Below, in pieces: positions 35,701 through 46,657 of a stretch of DNA of 64,000 bases (position 1 is its first letter; every line of letters begins with the position of its first letter). The notes under the pieces were generated by a model, which was not told where the DNA came from, searched no databases, and saw nothing but the letters and a program-made list of their open reading frames with translations. Origin of the DNA: Bugulina stolonifera. Lineage: Eukaryota > Bryozoa > Gymnolaemata > Cheilostomatida > Bugulidae. The stretch is taken from NCBI GenBank assembly GCA_935421135.1, contig OW285195.1, forward strand, positions 1,488,001 through 1,552,000, read 5' to 3'. The translations under genes were made by a program, and so were the position numbers.

Positions 35701-38700
35701 AATTCACTCAAGGTCAAAGAGATCTGCAGAAGGTCACAACGCTATCACTGATCTCTCCACCCACCCATATGTAAGTCAGTGTACCTTTTCTGCAGATATG
35801 CAGTTACTTTCACTCCATGCTGTAGATCACCATTACTCAGTGATGGTAGGAGTTACCTTCTCATACATGACTGACAATTATCTCTACTGATCACGTAGGC
35901 TATCTATTGTAGATAAAGCATATAGAACAGGACCGAGAGATCATTAGGGAAAAGAGAGATTATAGAACAGCTGAGCAGCTGGAAGAAGCTAAGCGGACCG
36001 TTAAAGAATACTTGGATAAAATAGCCTCCATGTCAAAGAGAGGTCACTCGAGTAATGAGGGCATACTACACGACAAACAGAAAGAGTTGAATGAAATAGA
36101 GTAAGTAGTAACTAGGGTTGTCCCACCTTTCTATCAGGTATTGATGTTGTATTTAAATATTTCTAAAGATTGACAGAGTTTGAGCACTGCTGTGTACATG
36201 TCAAGTAGCCCTAGTTTTTCAGGAGACTTCCTAGTTTTCAACCCAAATTTTGGTACCCCTCCCCATCAAAATTGTACACATGGTGCACCAAAATGCCGAT
36301 TCTCACTCATTTATATTGAAGTTACTTTCTTGGTAACTATTGTATGAAAGTTGGTGATGCACGTGAACCCTCAGCTAGCCAGAGAGCTAGGATGTTATAG
36401 TCCTATATAAATTGTAGCATGTATGTATTTCATTACATATACAACAGTAATATTATACTGCAGGCTGTTCCAGGATAAACAAGTATTTAAAAGATTCAAG
36501 CCTACGGAGTTGACCTCTTCTCAAGGTCAATCATATTTAGACTACAGAGAATACGATCCAAAGGAGAGCCGATTTATTAACCTCAATGATGAACATTGGA
36601 AAGATCAGTGGTACTTGGTAGGTTAATTCTCATTGGCTAGTCAAAGTCCAATGGTGAAAGTAAAAAGTACAAGTTTTAGCCAACAGTTACATGCAATATA
36701 CAACATGGTTGTACAGTTATCATGTACATCATATCACCATCATGTTGGTTATCTAGTCTATATGATAAACTCTATGGTATTATGAACATAGGATAACACC
36801 GGGCAGGCCGGAGGACCCAAGTATCTCGACATCAACGTTGTGCCGGCCTGGCAGCAAGGGTTCAGTGGGAGGAATGTGTCTGTGTGTGTACTTGATGATG
36901 GAATAGAGCACACACATGACGACCTCAAACAGAACTATGTGAGTAAATAAGTCCAATGTACTACTATGTGTATCAAGTGAATCTCGAGAATAAGGAGTTG
37001 CACACCCCTGTTGTAGCTCAGCTTACTCACTCTCACTGCTTGTATAGAGTAGTGGCTACATGTACATAAGAATGTGCCTACTATACTCTTACCATACAAT
37101 AACAAGTATTATATCATTTACCACCGAGTGCATAATATATCAGTACAGTCGGCATTCACTGCTGCACTGTCATATGCTACCTAGTGTGTAGTACATGCAT
37201 ACAATGTAACTTGCATATATTTGTATATCATTAACTGATAATATGTTGTCTTTCAAGTGGTCAGAAATCAGCACAGATTTCAATAGTAAAACGGATGATG
37301 ACCCGATGCCCAACCCTTCGGACTTGGATAGAAATAGGTGAGTATATAGAGTGAGTATATAGAGTGAGTATATAGAGTGAGTATATAGAGTGAGTATATA
37401 GAGTGAGTATATAGAGTGAGTATATAGAGTATATAGAGTGAGTATATAAAGTGAGTATATAGAGTGAGTATATAGAATGAGTACATAGAGTGAGTATATA
37501 GGAGTGAGTCCGTGTGTATCCTACTACCACTACCATTGGTAGTTATTGACTACTTCTAATGTTCTACATTATAGTCACTGAATATTTATATGAGTTGTGA
37601 ACTACATGTATAATTACATGCACATATTATTATTATACATGTATGTATTATGTATGTGTATAATTATAATACACTACATGTATGTTACCCACACTTGTAC
37701 TTACATGTATATACATTGTATATATTATGTATATAATCATATTATAATATTGTACTTACAGTCATGGTACAAGATGTGCAGGAGAGATAGCAGCCGTAGC
37801 TAATAACAGCGTCTGTGGAGTGGGCGTGGCCTTCAACTCTCGGATAGGTGGTGAGTACCTACAGTATAGTATACACAGCACAGTAGTATTCGTTCCACAT
37901 GATGGTGTTGGCCTATATCGTTCCGTTTGAAGCAATAATAATTAACTATATGTAAAACTAATTTTAGGTAGGGCAGCATTTAATCAAGGAGAACGGAGGT
38001 GCAGCTTACAAAAGACATACATGTTGTAATTGGTCCATAACCAACTCTAACAATAGTAATAGACTCAACACTAGACTTTATTGCATGTAGTAATCATACA
38101 TTGTAGTTAATACTCCAGTCAGAGTTATTTTCTGATTGAAAGATTTACATCTTTGACCTCTTCAACTGTAGGTGTAAGAATACTGGATGGAGCAGTGACA
38201 GACTCTCTCGAGGCTGATGCACTTCTCTTTAACAATCAACTCATCGATATATATTCAGCTTCCTGGGGGCCAAGAGATGACGGTAAAACTATGGAAGGTC
38301 CGGGCAAGCATTGTGGTGCGGCATTGGAGCAAGGAGTTAAAGAGGTAGGTGTAATGCGATATTAGAGCAAGGAGTTAAAGAGGTAGGTGTAATGCGATAT
38401 TGGAGCAAGGAGTTAAAGAGGTAGGTGTGGTGCCGCACTGGAGAAATGAGTTAAAGAGATAGGTGTGGTGCAGTGCTGGAGCAAGGAGTTAAAGAGGTAG
38501 GTGTAATATTGCACTGGAGCAAGGAGTTAAAGAGGTAGGTGTGGTATTGCACTGGAGCAAGGAGTTAAAGAGGTAGGTGTGGTATTGCACTGGAGCAAGC
38601 AGTTAAAGAGGTAGGTGTGGTGATAAAGTATATACCATAGCAAATGACTGTATATCTACACGACTCAGTGGAATAGCTTAATGTAAAGGTGTAGCACAAT

Positions 38701-41700
38701 ATAAAACTATTTAGGGGGTTACATCAAATGCTAATAAGACATGATAACAGCCAATACTATACACAGGCCTACATCATTATACATGCACTATAATATGCTG
38801 TACCTGTCTGTAGGGACGGAATGGTAAGGGATCGATATTTGTCTGGGCAACAGGAAACGGAGGATTCAACGGGGATGACTGTGCAGCTGATGGATACGTA
38901 TCTAGCCCGTACACCCTTAGTGTGGGTTCCATAAACAACTATGCTGAGAGTACCTACTTCATGGAGTGGTGCCCTAGCACCCTAGCTGTTATATACACAG
39001 GTAGGTACATTGGGCTACTGTTTGTCACTGGCAGTTTCAGCGGCTGCCATAAGTTATACATGTAGATTAGTAATACAAATATTATGGAGTAACATGTGGA
39101 GTTGTTTCTTTTTTAGGTGGTTTCCACTCCAGGGAAGATGCTCTCTCTAATAATGAAAGAGTTCATCCAATACTTAAAATAGTCACAACAGATGTTAGAA
39201 ATAGATGCACACTCAACTTTCAAGGGACGTCCAGCGCCGCCCCTCTAGCTGCAGGGGTAATGGCTCTAGCTCTAGAAGCCAAGTAAGTCAAATCATTAGT
39301 TCTTCAAACATAAGATAGTGCATGCATGAAGCAGCAGGTAACGAATAGTATGTTATATTAAATACTGTAGAATTCATGCTGCACATTACACCTCTATTGT
39401 AGTCCTTCCCTCACCTGGAGAGACCTCCAACACATTGTAGTCCTTACATCAAAAGTACCCAACTCCATAGAGAAGGGCTGGACCATCAACGGAGCAGGTG
39501 AGAATATCGTCGTATACCTCAGTGGATGTCAGACATGAGTGAAATAGCTACATGGTACATGTAATGTGTTATGTTGTCAATTTCCAATCCAACAGGACTC
39601 CACATAAACGATAAGTTTGGATATGGAGCTTTAGACGCGGCTCAGATGGTTCAGGTAGCCCAAACTTGGAACAATGTAGGACCACAGCACAAGTGTGTGG
39701 TGAAATCATCTCCGGATGATATAACGTAAGTGTTAGCTTTGATTACTTGATACAGAATTTATTAGTTGAGTGGCAACTCAACAAATATGCTGAAACCTTG
39801 TATTGATCGTCTAAGTAATTCTTGCATGTTTCAAGGGTCTTTGCCTGTTATTTCACTATGCGCAACAATGGGCTATGCTGCTCGTCTTTATTGTGTGTGA
39901 GTAAGGGTTGTTGGTGAATGGTAAAGATTGGGAGTTGTGTACAGAATTACACTCTGATAGATTTCATTAGCATTAAGTGTTAACTCAATGGTAACCCCTC
40001 TTCTCTCTTGAACAGAACGTTCAGCAGTGGTGCTGCTCTGACCTTGACCTTGGATACTGACGGATGTCAGAAGTCATCTCTCCTGAATGATGTAAACAGA
40101 GTGGACAAGTTGGAACATGTCCAAATGTACGTCTACCTGGATACTGCTCGACGCGGAGACATCAGACTAACTCTGACCTCACCTGCCGGCACCAGGTAAC
40201 CCATTCTCAGTATTGTAGGTGTATATACTACAGTCATAGTGAACAATACCGCTAATTTTTACTTTGGAGTAAGGCCTTGCAATCAATGTAATGTTGCATG
40301 TCCATTTGTGGAAAAACTGCTGAATATTTTACTGTGTGCATGTCCTAAGCTAGTAACAGCAGCCCATGTCGGATGTAGAATAGCTGTCTATAGTAAAAGG
40401 CTGAAGCACAGGTGATATTGTCAAAGAGAGTAAAAGGAAAGAGGGATCACTCAATGATAATACCCTGTCTCACCAAATACGCCCAATTTGGCGGTCCCGA
40501 CGTTCCGCGATGCACTTTCCCGCCATCTGCTTACTGATAATTTGGATAGCCGTTCGACTTAAATCGCAACTTAACGATTTTTATATTTACGATCCTGTAT
40601 TAAAATCTCGTTAACATAAATAGATGATTTATACGACACCTTTGTAAAGAAGCACTTTTTATTGGTCTGCGGAACGCCAATAGCCATGGTGCATTTCTAC
40701 ACAAGGTGGCACAACTCCTTACTCAATCCGGACCGCGTTTGGAGGCGGGGAGGGACAGTTTTTGGCTGGAGTGATCCCTCTTTCCTTTTACTCTCTTTGA
40801 TATTGTCTCCTCAAAGCCACAACCTACAGTGTATGTATGTACTAATGGTCACATGACCTTAGTAAGAACTAGACCGCCTAGACTGCATAGAACTGAGCCT
40901 TATGCTAATGACATCACATGTTTATAGCTCAGAGATGCTTTCACCAAGGAGGAATGACGACTCCAAAGATGGGATAAACTTTACATTTATGACGGTTAGA
41001 TGCTGGAATGAGAGACCATCAGGGAAGTGGACACTAACCATTACCGATACAGGGGAAGATGACCAACAGAGTGTGTTCTATAGCTGGTCATTGACTCTCC
41101 TCGGAACAGCACACAGCAGTAAATATTTACCAGTTGTTCATTCCAGTCCTTGATTTTCATTTGAAATTTTGTTTAACAACCTGCCAGCTTTACATTTGAT
41201 AAACATACATGTATAACCTCTGTACCAGGGTGTTGCTCATGTGTGTTAATGCATTTAACTGCTAGGCTGCATACACGTTCAAGTTTTGAGCAAGTTTATT
41301 TAAACATTTTTTCTCCTATATAAAGTTACATCTCCCCCTGCTTATACTTATCAGCTGTACATCTCTAGTGTCCCTATGTAATGCTACACCTATCAACTGT
41401 ACATCTCTAGTGTCCCTATGCAATGTTGCAGCTGCGACTAGAGATACAGAATCTATAGCCACTGAGAAGGCATATGAACCCAACAGGGAAACATTAGATA
41501 AACTCATAGGAATGGAATCCGATGCAGCCATCAATGTAAAGATCAAACTAGGTGCTGAGGTAGATGTGATCAAAGACTTTGCTAGTGAATCCGATGCTGC
41601 GACTCTGACTACAGATAAACAATCACCAGGTACTAGTTGATCACAACTTTCTATGCTGTTACTTTATGGCCTTTATAATATGTGTCTCAAACATTCAAAC

Positions 41701-42481
41701 TTTGTGTGTATAAAGTTGGCTATACTCGGTAAATTAATTCCTAGACAATGGCAGCAAAGTACAAGACAGGGTGAGCAGTCTCCTACAGGGCTTGTCTAGA
41801 CAGGAAGTAGAGAATCTGTTAGACGATTTGAAGTTGACACTAAAAACTGCTAAGAAAGAGCGAGATGAGCTTAGAGATCAAAGTGAGTATACTCTTATCC
41901 TATGACATCACACTAGTAGAGGCAAACCACATGGTGTACAATTCACTACTCAACTAATGTTTATATATGGGTGTCAGGTGGCACAGTTGGTAGCATACAT
42001 GCTCACAAATCGAGAGGTTGTGAGTTTAAACTCCAGCTGTGTCATTTCTGGTAAGAGACCTTCAGCAAGCCATTCACCCTAGCTGCGCCTGTTCGGATCA
42101 GGGCGTTTAAGTAATGTCTAGTGTCTACATCAAAACACACATGTTAAAGATCAACCTCTGCCCTGTTTCGAAAAGAGAAGCTAGATTCTGGCGGAGTATG
42201 TGACCACATTGAGGTGACAGGTTTATGTAGTGGTCACTGACCATGAATTCCTGCGGTGGAGGGTGAGCTCTTCCATTCAGAGCCCAGCTCCTGTCGCTCA
42301 CACAATTTTCGTACTTCTGAGGATGGTCAAGTGGCTCGACAGTAACCAAACAAAAAAATATATTACTTCTGAATGAGAATGCAGCACAATGTTAAATTTA
42401 TGGTAGACTTACATGTATGTTATCTCTTCTCTTGTTTTAGAGTTATATAAACTAATAGAAGAGTACTTGGATAGAAGGTAG
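32786..42481 (+). CDS. Proprotein convertase (furin family, PC7-like), 17 exons
   Basis: Secretory-pathway serine protease that cleaves precursors after basic residues. Exons: 32786-32968, 35654-35770, 35913-36100, 36464-36617, 36792-36938, 37258-37337, 37762-37850, 38172-38344, 38814-39000, 39117-39282, 39403-39497, 39596-39725, 40016-40195, 40928-41118, 41432-41629, 41745-41882, 42441-42481; all GT..AG, phases consistent, 818 residues. The start gives a signal peptide (hydrophobic [10 protein letters not shown]). A prodomain follows, ending at an RSKR autocleavage site (81-84). The S8 domain has Asp249 (VLDDGIEHT), His291 (SHGTRCAGE), Asn392 (ATGNGG) and Ser478 (GTSSAAP). The P domain runs to about residue 690 ([27 protein letters not shown]). 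DPMPNP and TVRCW resemble PC7 more than furin. Odd points: about 120 extra residues with a charged coiled-coil exon between cleavage site and catalytic domain, and a C-terminus that is helical with no Cys-rich region or membrane span. A second ATG at 32753 is possible but would bury the signal peptide. Confidence 0.93.
33327..33983. mobile_element. Tigger/pogo-like MITE in convertase intron 1
   Basis: Ends are inverted: cagtggaacttgctttactc at the left and the complement of cagtgggacttgcttaattc at the right. The word gtttgaatta recurs near both ends, as in subterminal repeats of pogo-like elements. A TA target duplication is not clean (tg on the left, ta on the right). No transposase. Confidence 0.6.
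34380..34616 (-). mobile_element. tRNA-derived SINE in convertase intron 1
   Basis: Reading the minus strand from about 34616: ttggctcagtgggttcgagt gives an A-box-like tggctcagtggg, followed about 55 nt later by a B-box-like gggtttgaatc, then a tRNA-unrelated body ending in an A/T-rich tail. Weak ORFs here are chance. Confidence 0.55.
35416..35467. repeat. Short palindrome, convertase intron 1
   Basis: About 21-bp arms (aaaaactcatcagataaa and its complement) with a short loop. It contains ctgatgag, but no other hammerhead ribozyme core element was found. Confidence 0.6.
37338..37510 (+). repeat. Minisatellite of splice-donor motif, 13-bp unit, convertase intron 6
   Basis: Starting exactly at the exon 6 donor, the unit gtgagtatataga is repeated about 13 times, each copy holding a full GTGAGT donor consensus. 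One copy is shortened. Confidence 0.95.
38316..38620 (+). repeat. 38-bp array made from the end of convertase exon 8 and its donor
   Basis: Eight tandem copies of ggagcaaggagttaaagagg then taggtgt and a variable tail. The first copy is the real coding end of exon 8 (Glu-Gln-Gly-Val-Lys-Glu) with its donor gtaggt at 38345; the others repeat both exon end and donor inside intron 8. One copy has lost the GT. Confidence 0.95.
40421..40800. mobile_element. MITE, 380 bp, in convertase intron 13
   Basis: Perfect 32-bp terminal inverted repeats starting tcaaagagagtaaaaggaaa (40421-40452 and 40769-40800). Flanked by tattg at 40416-40420 and 40801-40805, a 5-bp target duplication. Higher GC inside and no transposase ORF. 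The perfect ends suggest recent insertion. Confidence 0.9.
41971..42359 (+). mobile_element. tRNA-derived SINE in convertase intron 16
   Basis: Begins with a tRNA-like head: A box tggcacagttggtagc near 41979 and a degenerate B box gtgagtttaaactcc near 42020. A ~300-bp body and an A-rich end (aaacaaaaaaatat, about 42346-42359) follow. Same orientation as the host gene. Confidence 0.65.
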
Positions 42482-43422
42482 TGGATACGCAGTCATTCAC
42501 CTTGACATAGACTGAGATATTACATGTAAAACTCTCTCATGGAAACACAGCATACATGTATAATTTCAAGGACTAGTCACATGGAAATGCAATGTCCAAG
42601 GAAACGTGAATCAACCACATAGCTTTATTGTTGTTTCATTCAACACCAAACGCTGTCTAAAAATGATTATTCGTTGATGCTGATTGGTTGAGAGCAGTTT
42701 ACATGTTAGTAATATGACTGTTATATTAACCTCCGCTGATTGACTGGAGTCAATGGTGACATTTCCTAAACAATATGGCAGCCGATGGAAATGGTTTGAA
42801 ACAGAAGATTAACAAGTGTGTTATATAAGCACATTAGAAAGCAAGAAAAATAGCAAGATGATGCTGATATTCCACAGCCAATTACATTAGCCTGTGACCA
42901 GTCCTTGTAGATATAATCTAAGTAACTACTGCACTGGTTAAGGTCTGCTACTATGCTGACAGTTATGATTGGATTTCATGTTAATATTATTTTTATGTTC
43001 TCTTGCCTTCACTGTGTATAAACTTGACAAGTCAATCTACATGTCTGCCTTACTTCTTGTTCTGCATTCCAAGCTCGTGTTCTAGTCAACCCACTTATTG
43101 AAATCTTTATTTTGTAATAGTATATAGATCTAAATAGCAAAAATGCAATTAATATAATTCCCTATTTTTATACTTTGGTGTTGTGAAAAAAACTATTGTG
43201 ATAATTATATTATTATTACCACGCAGTGAAATATGTATATGTAAACAATACAGATTTGTGTTTGTCTAAACAATGCTATGTTATACATGGATTGCGTTTG
43301 TTCACCAAAGCATCGATGATATATGAACTGTGATGTCATTATATTGATAGTAAAAGCAGTTGGTGTCACTTACTGCATTATACTTGTTAGTCTTAACTTA
43401 ATATCTCCCGGAGTCTACAGAA

Positions 43423-43423
<1 letters not shown>
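42482..43423. other. Convertase 3' flank, no gene seen
   Basis: AT-rich sequence between the convertase stop and the microsatellite that holds the Polinton. Several AATAAA-like words; no coding signal. Confidence 0.5.

Positions 43424-43491
<68 letters not shown>
43424..43491. repeat. (TATATG)n microsatellite, left flank of Polinton
   Basis: About 11 copies. The last six bases, tatgta (43486-43491), match the six just after the element (55415-55420): the target duplication. Confidence 0.95.
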
Positions 43492-44155
43492 AGTAGTATT
43501 ATCAGTGCAGATCTGCACAGACATTTCCCCACGGATTCAGCCAATCACAGAGCCGTATTTCGGATTCTGACCAATCAGGAGCCACCACCCTCCGTGACCT
43601 TCGTCAAGGACACCGGAACTAGCCAAAATTTCCCCACGACCTTGCCAAGGTCGCGCTCCGGAACTGAGCGTTTCCTCCTCAAAAAATTTCCTAACCGCGA
43701 ACGAAAAATCTCCAAAAATTTTCCTAACCGCGACCGAAAAATCTCAAAAAATAATCCTAACCGCGAACGAAAAAAATCTCCAAAAAAAACTTACCTCGAA
43801 TGAAACGTCCCCGTCCTCGATTCTCTTAAAACTCTCCAACCTCTCCCTCGCGCCTCTTCTCTCCACGCCTCTCGCCTCTCGAATGATCGCCACCGACCCC
43901 CGCCTCTCCTATTCCAAGCCCCGCCCTCAAACCTCGGAATCTCCGCCCCGACCCTTTGACCAATCGACTGTGGACGAGGGGTGGGAGCCGGCCGCCAGCC
44001 GGGTCCCTCCCGCCCGGGACCCGTCGCGTTCTTCCCGACTATTTCCCCGGGGTTTTGAAATTCGTATCACCATGTTTTTGGGTTTCGATTAATAATACGT
44101 ATATTTTATCGTATTCCTTAGAAAGTACATAATGATAGAAAGTATAGAGTAGAAC
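43492..44155. repeat. Polinton left terminal inverted repeat
   Basis: Pairs with 54752-55414. Contains three ~31-bp direct repeats around cctaaccgcgaacgaaaaat (about 43685-43795) and a GC-rich segment to 44080. Short ORFs inside (43594-43803, 43883-44092) are mirrored in the right copy and look incidental. Confidence 0.93.
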
Positions 44156-44231
44156 ACAAGGTGTATAAAATAAATGACATATATAACGCACATATAGTAA
44201 GCGAGAATATCGTGTAAGCTACATAATTTCA

Positions 44232-44762
44232 TCATTCAAAACTACAATTTAATATAGACTCGAGTCCATTTATATGCATCGATCTTGGTATGTTTTTACC
44301 AATCGTTTTACCATACATTCTCGAGAGTAGAGCTCTAACGGAGTGATCACGCATTTCTTCTGAAGTAATTGTGATGAGACGCTTAATGATCTTAGACACG
44401 CTCCATCTTCTAGCTCGTAAGAGGCAGAATAGAATGCAATAATCCCCGCACACATTACTCAGTTCTCCTTCAATACACTCTCCATTCCATCGGATGATTA
44501 CATCATTTCTCTCAAGCATTTCGCACACATCGGGATAAAAAGATGGTGGGAGTCCGTAAGAGTCAAAGTAGTCAATCTCTTTGCTGGTTGAGAAAACTGA
44601 TATCCAGTGTTCACCGACTCTATCACTCGAGTGGGTGTTGAAGACGTAGATCCCGGGAGTGGAAAAAGAATTTATAAAGTGATCTCTCGGCATAACACCT
44701 CTGAATAGACTAGAACTCTCTTCATCATCGGTGAGGATGCGCGCTATACTCATCGTATCCAT
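44232..44762 (-). CDS. Polinton maturation protease (adenain/Ulp1-type cysteine protease)
   Basis: 176 residues, C48/C5-type fold by motif: His52 in GEHWISVF, Asp67 in DYFDSYG, Cys105 in NVCGDYCILF, in the order expected of adenovirus-type proteases that process capsid and core proteins. The usual Gln about seven residues before the catalytic Cys appears to be Glu98, an odd substitution. The ATG lies immediately after the major capsid stop, so the two are probably expressed together. Last gene of the element before the left inverted repeat. Confidence 0.88.
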   Translation of the reverse strand: MDTMSIARILTDDEESSSLFRGVMPRDHFINSFSTPGIYVFNTHSSDRVGEHWISVFSTSKEIDYFDSYGLPPSFYPDVCEMLERNDVIIRWNGECIEGELSNVCGDYCILFCLLRARRWSVSKIIKRLITITSEEMRDHSVRALLSRMYGKTIGKNIPRSMHINGLESILNCSFE

Positions 44763-44764
44763 TT

Positions 44765-46114
44765 CTACATCATACCGGCAACCATAGATACTTCGTGATT
44801 ACTGTTTATATAAATGATATCGTCTTTTTCTTCGTATACGAATAGACTCAATGTTGTATCCGTAGCTCTCGCGAATGAGAGATTGACAGAAAGAGATCCG
44901 TTTGAAAGTAGGTGAAAGTTGTCGTCACACAAGTCTCCTGAAACGTCAAAGGCGTAGATTGCTGAGTTTGTTTGAAATCTAGAAAAGGTGATTTCATTCC
45001 CCGTATCCGCGTCTGATGTACCAGTCACGGTGAAAAGATTCATATATTCACGCGCGAATCTTCCACTCGTATAATCAGGCTCGTATCTTCTCGTTACAGG
45101 ACTACCGTCTATAAGTAGTTCGACAGAGCTTACATCATATGGTGCAAACTTAAACGGATTTTTAGAGTAGGCTCCACTTTTGGCGGTATGATCTAGTAGA
45201 CCCATGAAAACGCGATTAGGACGTTGACCACCCTGATCGAAATTGATTCTCACACTCTGCTGTTCTCTAGCAATGACATGGAAGTGAGTCTTAATTCTAT
45301 CGATGGGTAGCTTTATACTTTCTTCTTCTCCAACCCACACATCCATCTGCGCTTTTTGTAGTGAAGGATTTGCCTGTACGCGTCGTACCCACAACTCGGC
45401 TTTAGTTATCAAAATCCTCGCTGTATGAGCAAGATTTTCAGCAGCACCGGCGAGAGACATTTGTGGTGTAGCACGCTGTAGGGTGAGTCTTGAACCCACT
45501 CCGGGTGGAATAACTCTTCCTTGAGCGAAAATGCTCAGTCTAGGTCTCCCGTAGAAATTCATCTCCCCACTCGATAGTGAAGGGGTTTTTCTGACTAATT
45601 TATCAGCATTTGTAATGTCAGCATAGTCATTTCCAGTACCATCATCTTCAGTCCATCCGCTACCCACAGCCATATAAGACTTTTTAGCGTCTTTACCATA
45701 ATTGAGTAAATTCTCAAGATAGGCACGAAATGGATAGTTTCCTTCGTATTCTACATCTTGTCCAGCTAGTTGAAAAGTAGCCGTTGAGAAGAGGGAATGC
45801 ATAAAGTTATCACCCTTAATATAGAGAACATCATTAGCAGCTTCGGGGAAATTATTCCCATCCGCTTTGATCACTTTGACTGTTACGGCTAAGTAACTTT
45901 TCGATAGGTCTGTGTAAAGTTCATCCGATGGTGGGATTACAATCTCAATGGCACCCTCTTGAGATTGTGTAATGGGTGCTAGGGGTATCCACTCTCCTCG
46001 GAGTACACTAGTGTGTGTTGGAGGGGTGGCGAATAAATCGAAGGCTGAGTTTACAGTATCCGCAGAGTCTTCGGAGACTTTAGAAAGTGCTACAGCTCGA
46101 TGGTTGACAGACAT
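44765..46114 (-). CDS. Polinton major capsid protein (double jelly roll)
   Basis: 449 residues. The N-terminal part (SAFDLFATPPTHTSVLRGEW, then PLAPITQSQEGAIEIVIPPS) matches the usual opening of Polinton major capsid proteins, often labelled F54H12.2-like in animal genomes; the conserved NFMHSLFSTATFQLAGQDVE and YPFRAYLENLL segments follow. The fold is expected to form trimeric capsomers with the minor capsid protein at the vertices. Intact frame, ATG preceded by an AT-rich gap. Sits between the glycine-rich protein and the protease, the usual morphogenesis cluster. Confidence 0.93.
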   Translation of the reverse strand: MSVNHRAVALSKVSEDSADTVNSAFDLFATPPTHTSVLRGEWIPLAPITQSQEGAIEIVIPPSDELYTDLSKSYLAVTVKVIKADGNNFPEAANDVLYIKGDNFMHSLFSTATFQLAGQDVEYEGNYPFRAYLENLLNYGKDAKKSYMAVGSGWTEDDGTGNDYADITNADKLVRKTPSLSSGEMNFYGRPRLSIFAQGRVIPPGVGSRLTLQRATPQMSLAGAAENLAHTARILITKAELWVRRVQANPSLQKAQMDVWVGEEESIKLPIDRIKTHFHVIAREQQSVRINFDQGGQRPNRVFMGLLDHTAKSGAYSKNPFKFAPYDVSSVELLIDGSPVTRRYEPDYTSGRFAREYMNLFTVTGTSDADTGNEITFSRFQTNSAIYAFDVSGDLCDDNFHLLSNGSLSVNLSFARATDTTLSLFVYEEKDDIIYINSNHEVSMVAGMM

Positions 46115-46201
46115 GCTTTATATCTACTTCTTTCTCCGTTGACAACTTATTCATAACTGCCTTCCAATAGTATATTCTTTGATATATATATATATATTAT
46201 T

Positions 46202-46657
46202 TTAGTCAAATATAGTTCTCTTTCCTCGCCGCTTCTTTTTACTAACCCTAGAAGAAGAGGCTTGCCCTCCAGCTTTTTTTCTTTTAACTTGAGAACTACG
46301 TAGTACACCCTCAACATCATGTAGAAGATCTCCACCGGCCTCACGGAAACGCTTACTCGCAGATGTCTTAAAATTTTCTCCTTTTATTACATCTCCCAGT
46401 AGACCAGCACCAGTTGTTAGAAGTTTCTTTCCAATTGTTTTAGCTCCTTTTTTCAAGAGTGGTAACACTCCTCTTGCCAGACCAGAAAATAGAGAGCCAA
46501 TTCCATTACCCGTCATGACAGGGCGTCCTCGATATACAGACATTCCATCTCCTACCTGAGAGTTGTAGTAGTCTTCATACATTTCACTAGAGTCAGTCGG
46601 AAAATATGGAACTATACGTGGAGCCATGATATTCACTATAATTCTAAACTTCTCCAC
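46202..46657 (-). CDS. Polinton glycine-rich virion-type protein (pVI/core-like)
   Basis: Up to 151 residues; the internal ATG at 46627 (MAPRIVPYF) is the likelier start, since the first overlaps the minor capsid stop. Motifs: YEDYYNSQVGDGMSVYRGRP, GIGSLFSGLARGVLPLLKKG, then GKKLLTTGAGLLGDVI and a Lys/Arg-rich C-terminus (KKKRRGKR). This layout (Tyr-rich head, Gly/Leu amphipathic helix, basic tail) is seen in small Polinton virion proteins beside the capsid genes. A role in membrane disruption or genome condensation is inference. Confidence 0.75.
   Translation of the reverse strand: MEKFRIIVNIMAPRIVPYFPTDSSEMYEDYYNSQVGDGMSVYRGRPVMTGNGIGSLFSGLARGVLPLLKKGAKTIGKKLLTTGAGLLGDVIKGENFKTSASKRFREAGGDLLHDVEGVLRSSQVKRKKAGGQASSSRVSKKKRRGKRTIFD

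Noticed and set aside
43594..44092. Two ORFs inside the Polinton inverted repeat, mirrored at the right end
   Set aside because: Composition follows internal direct repeats and GC-rich DNA; no recognisable domain and no promoter context.
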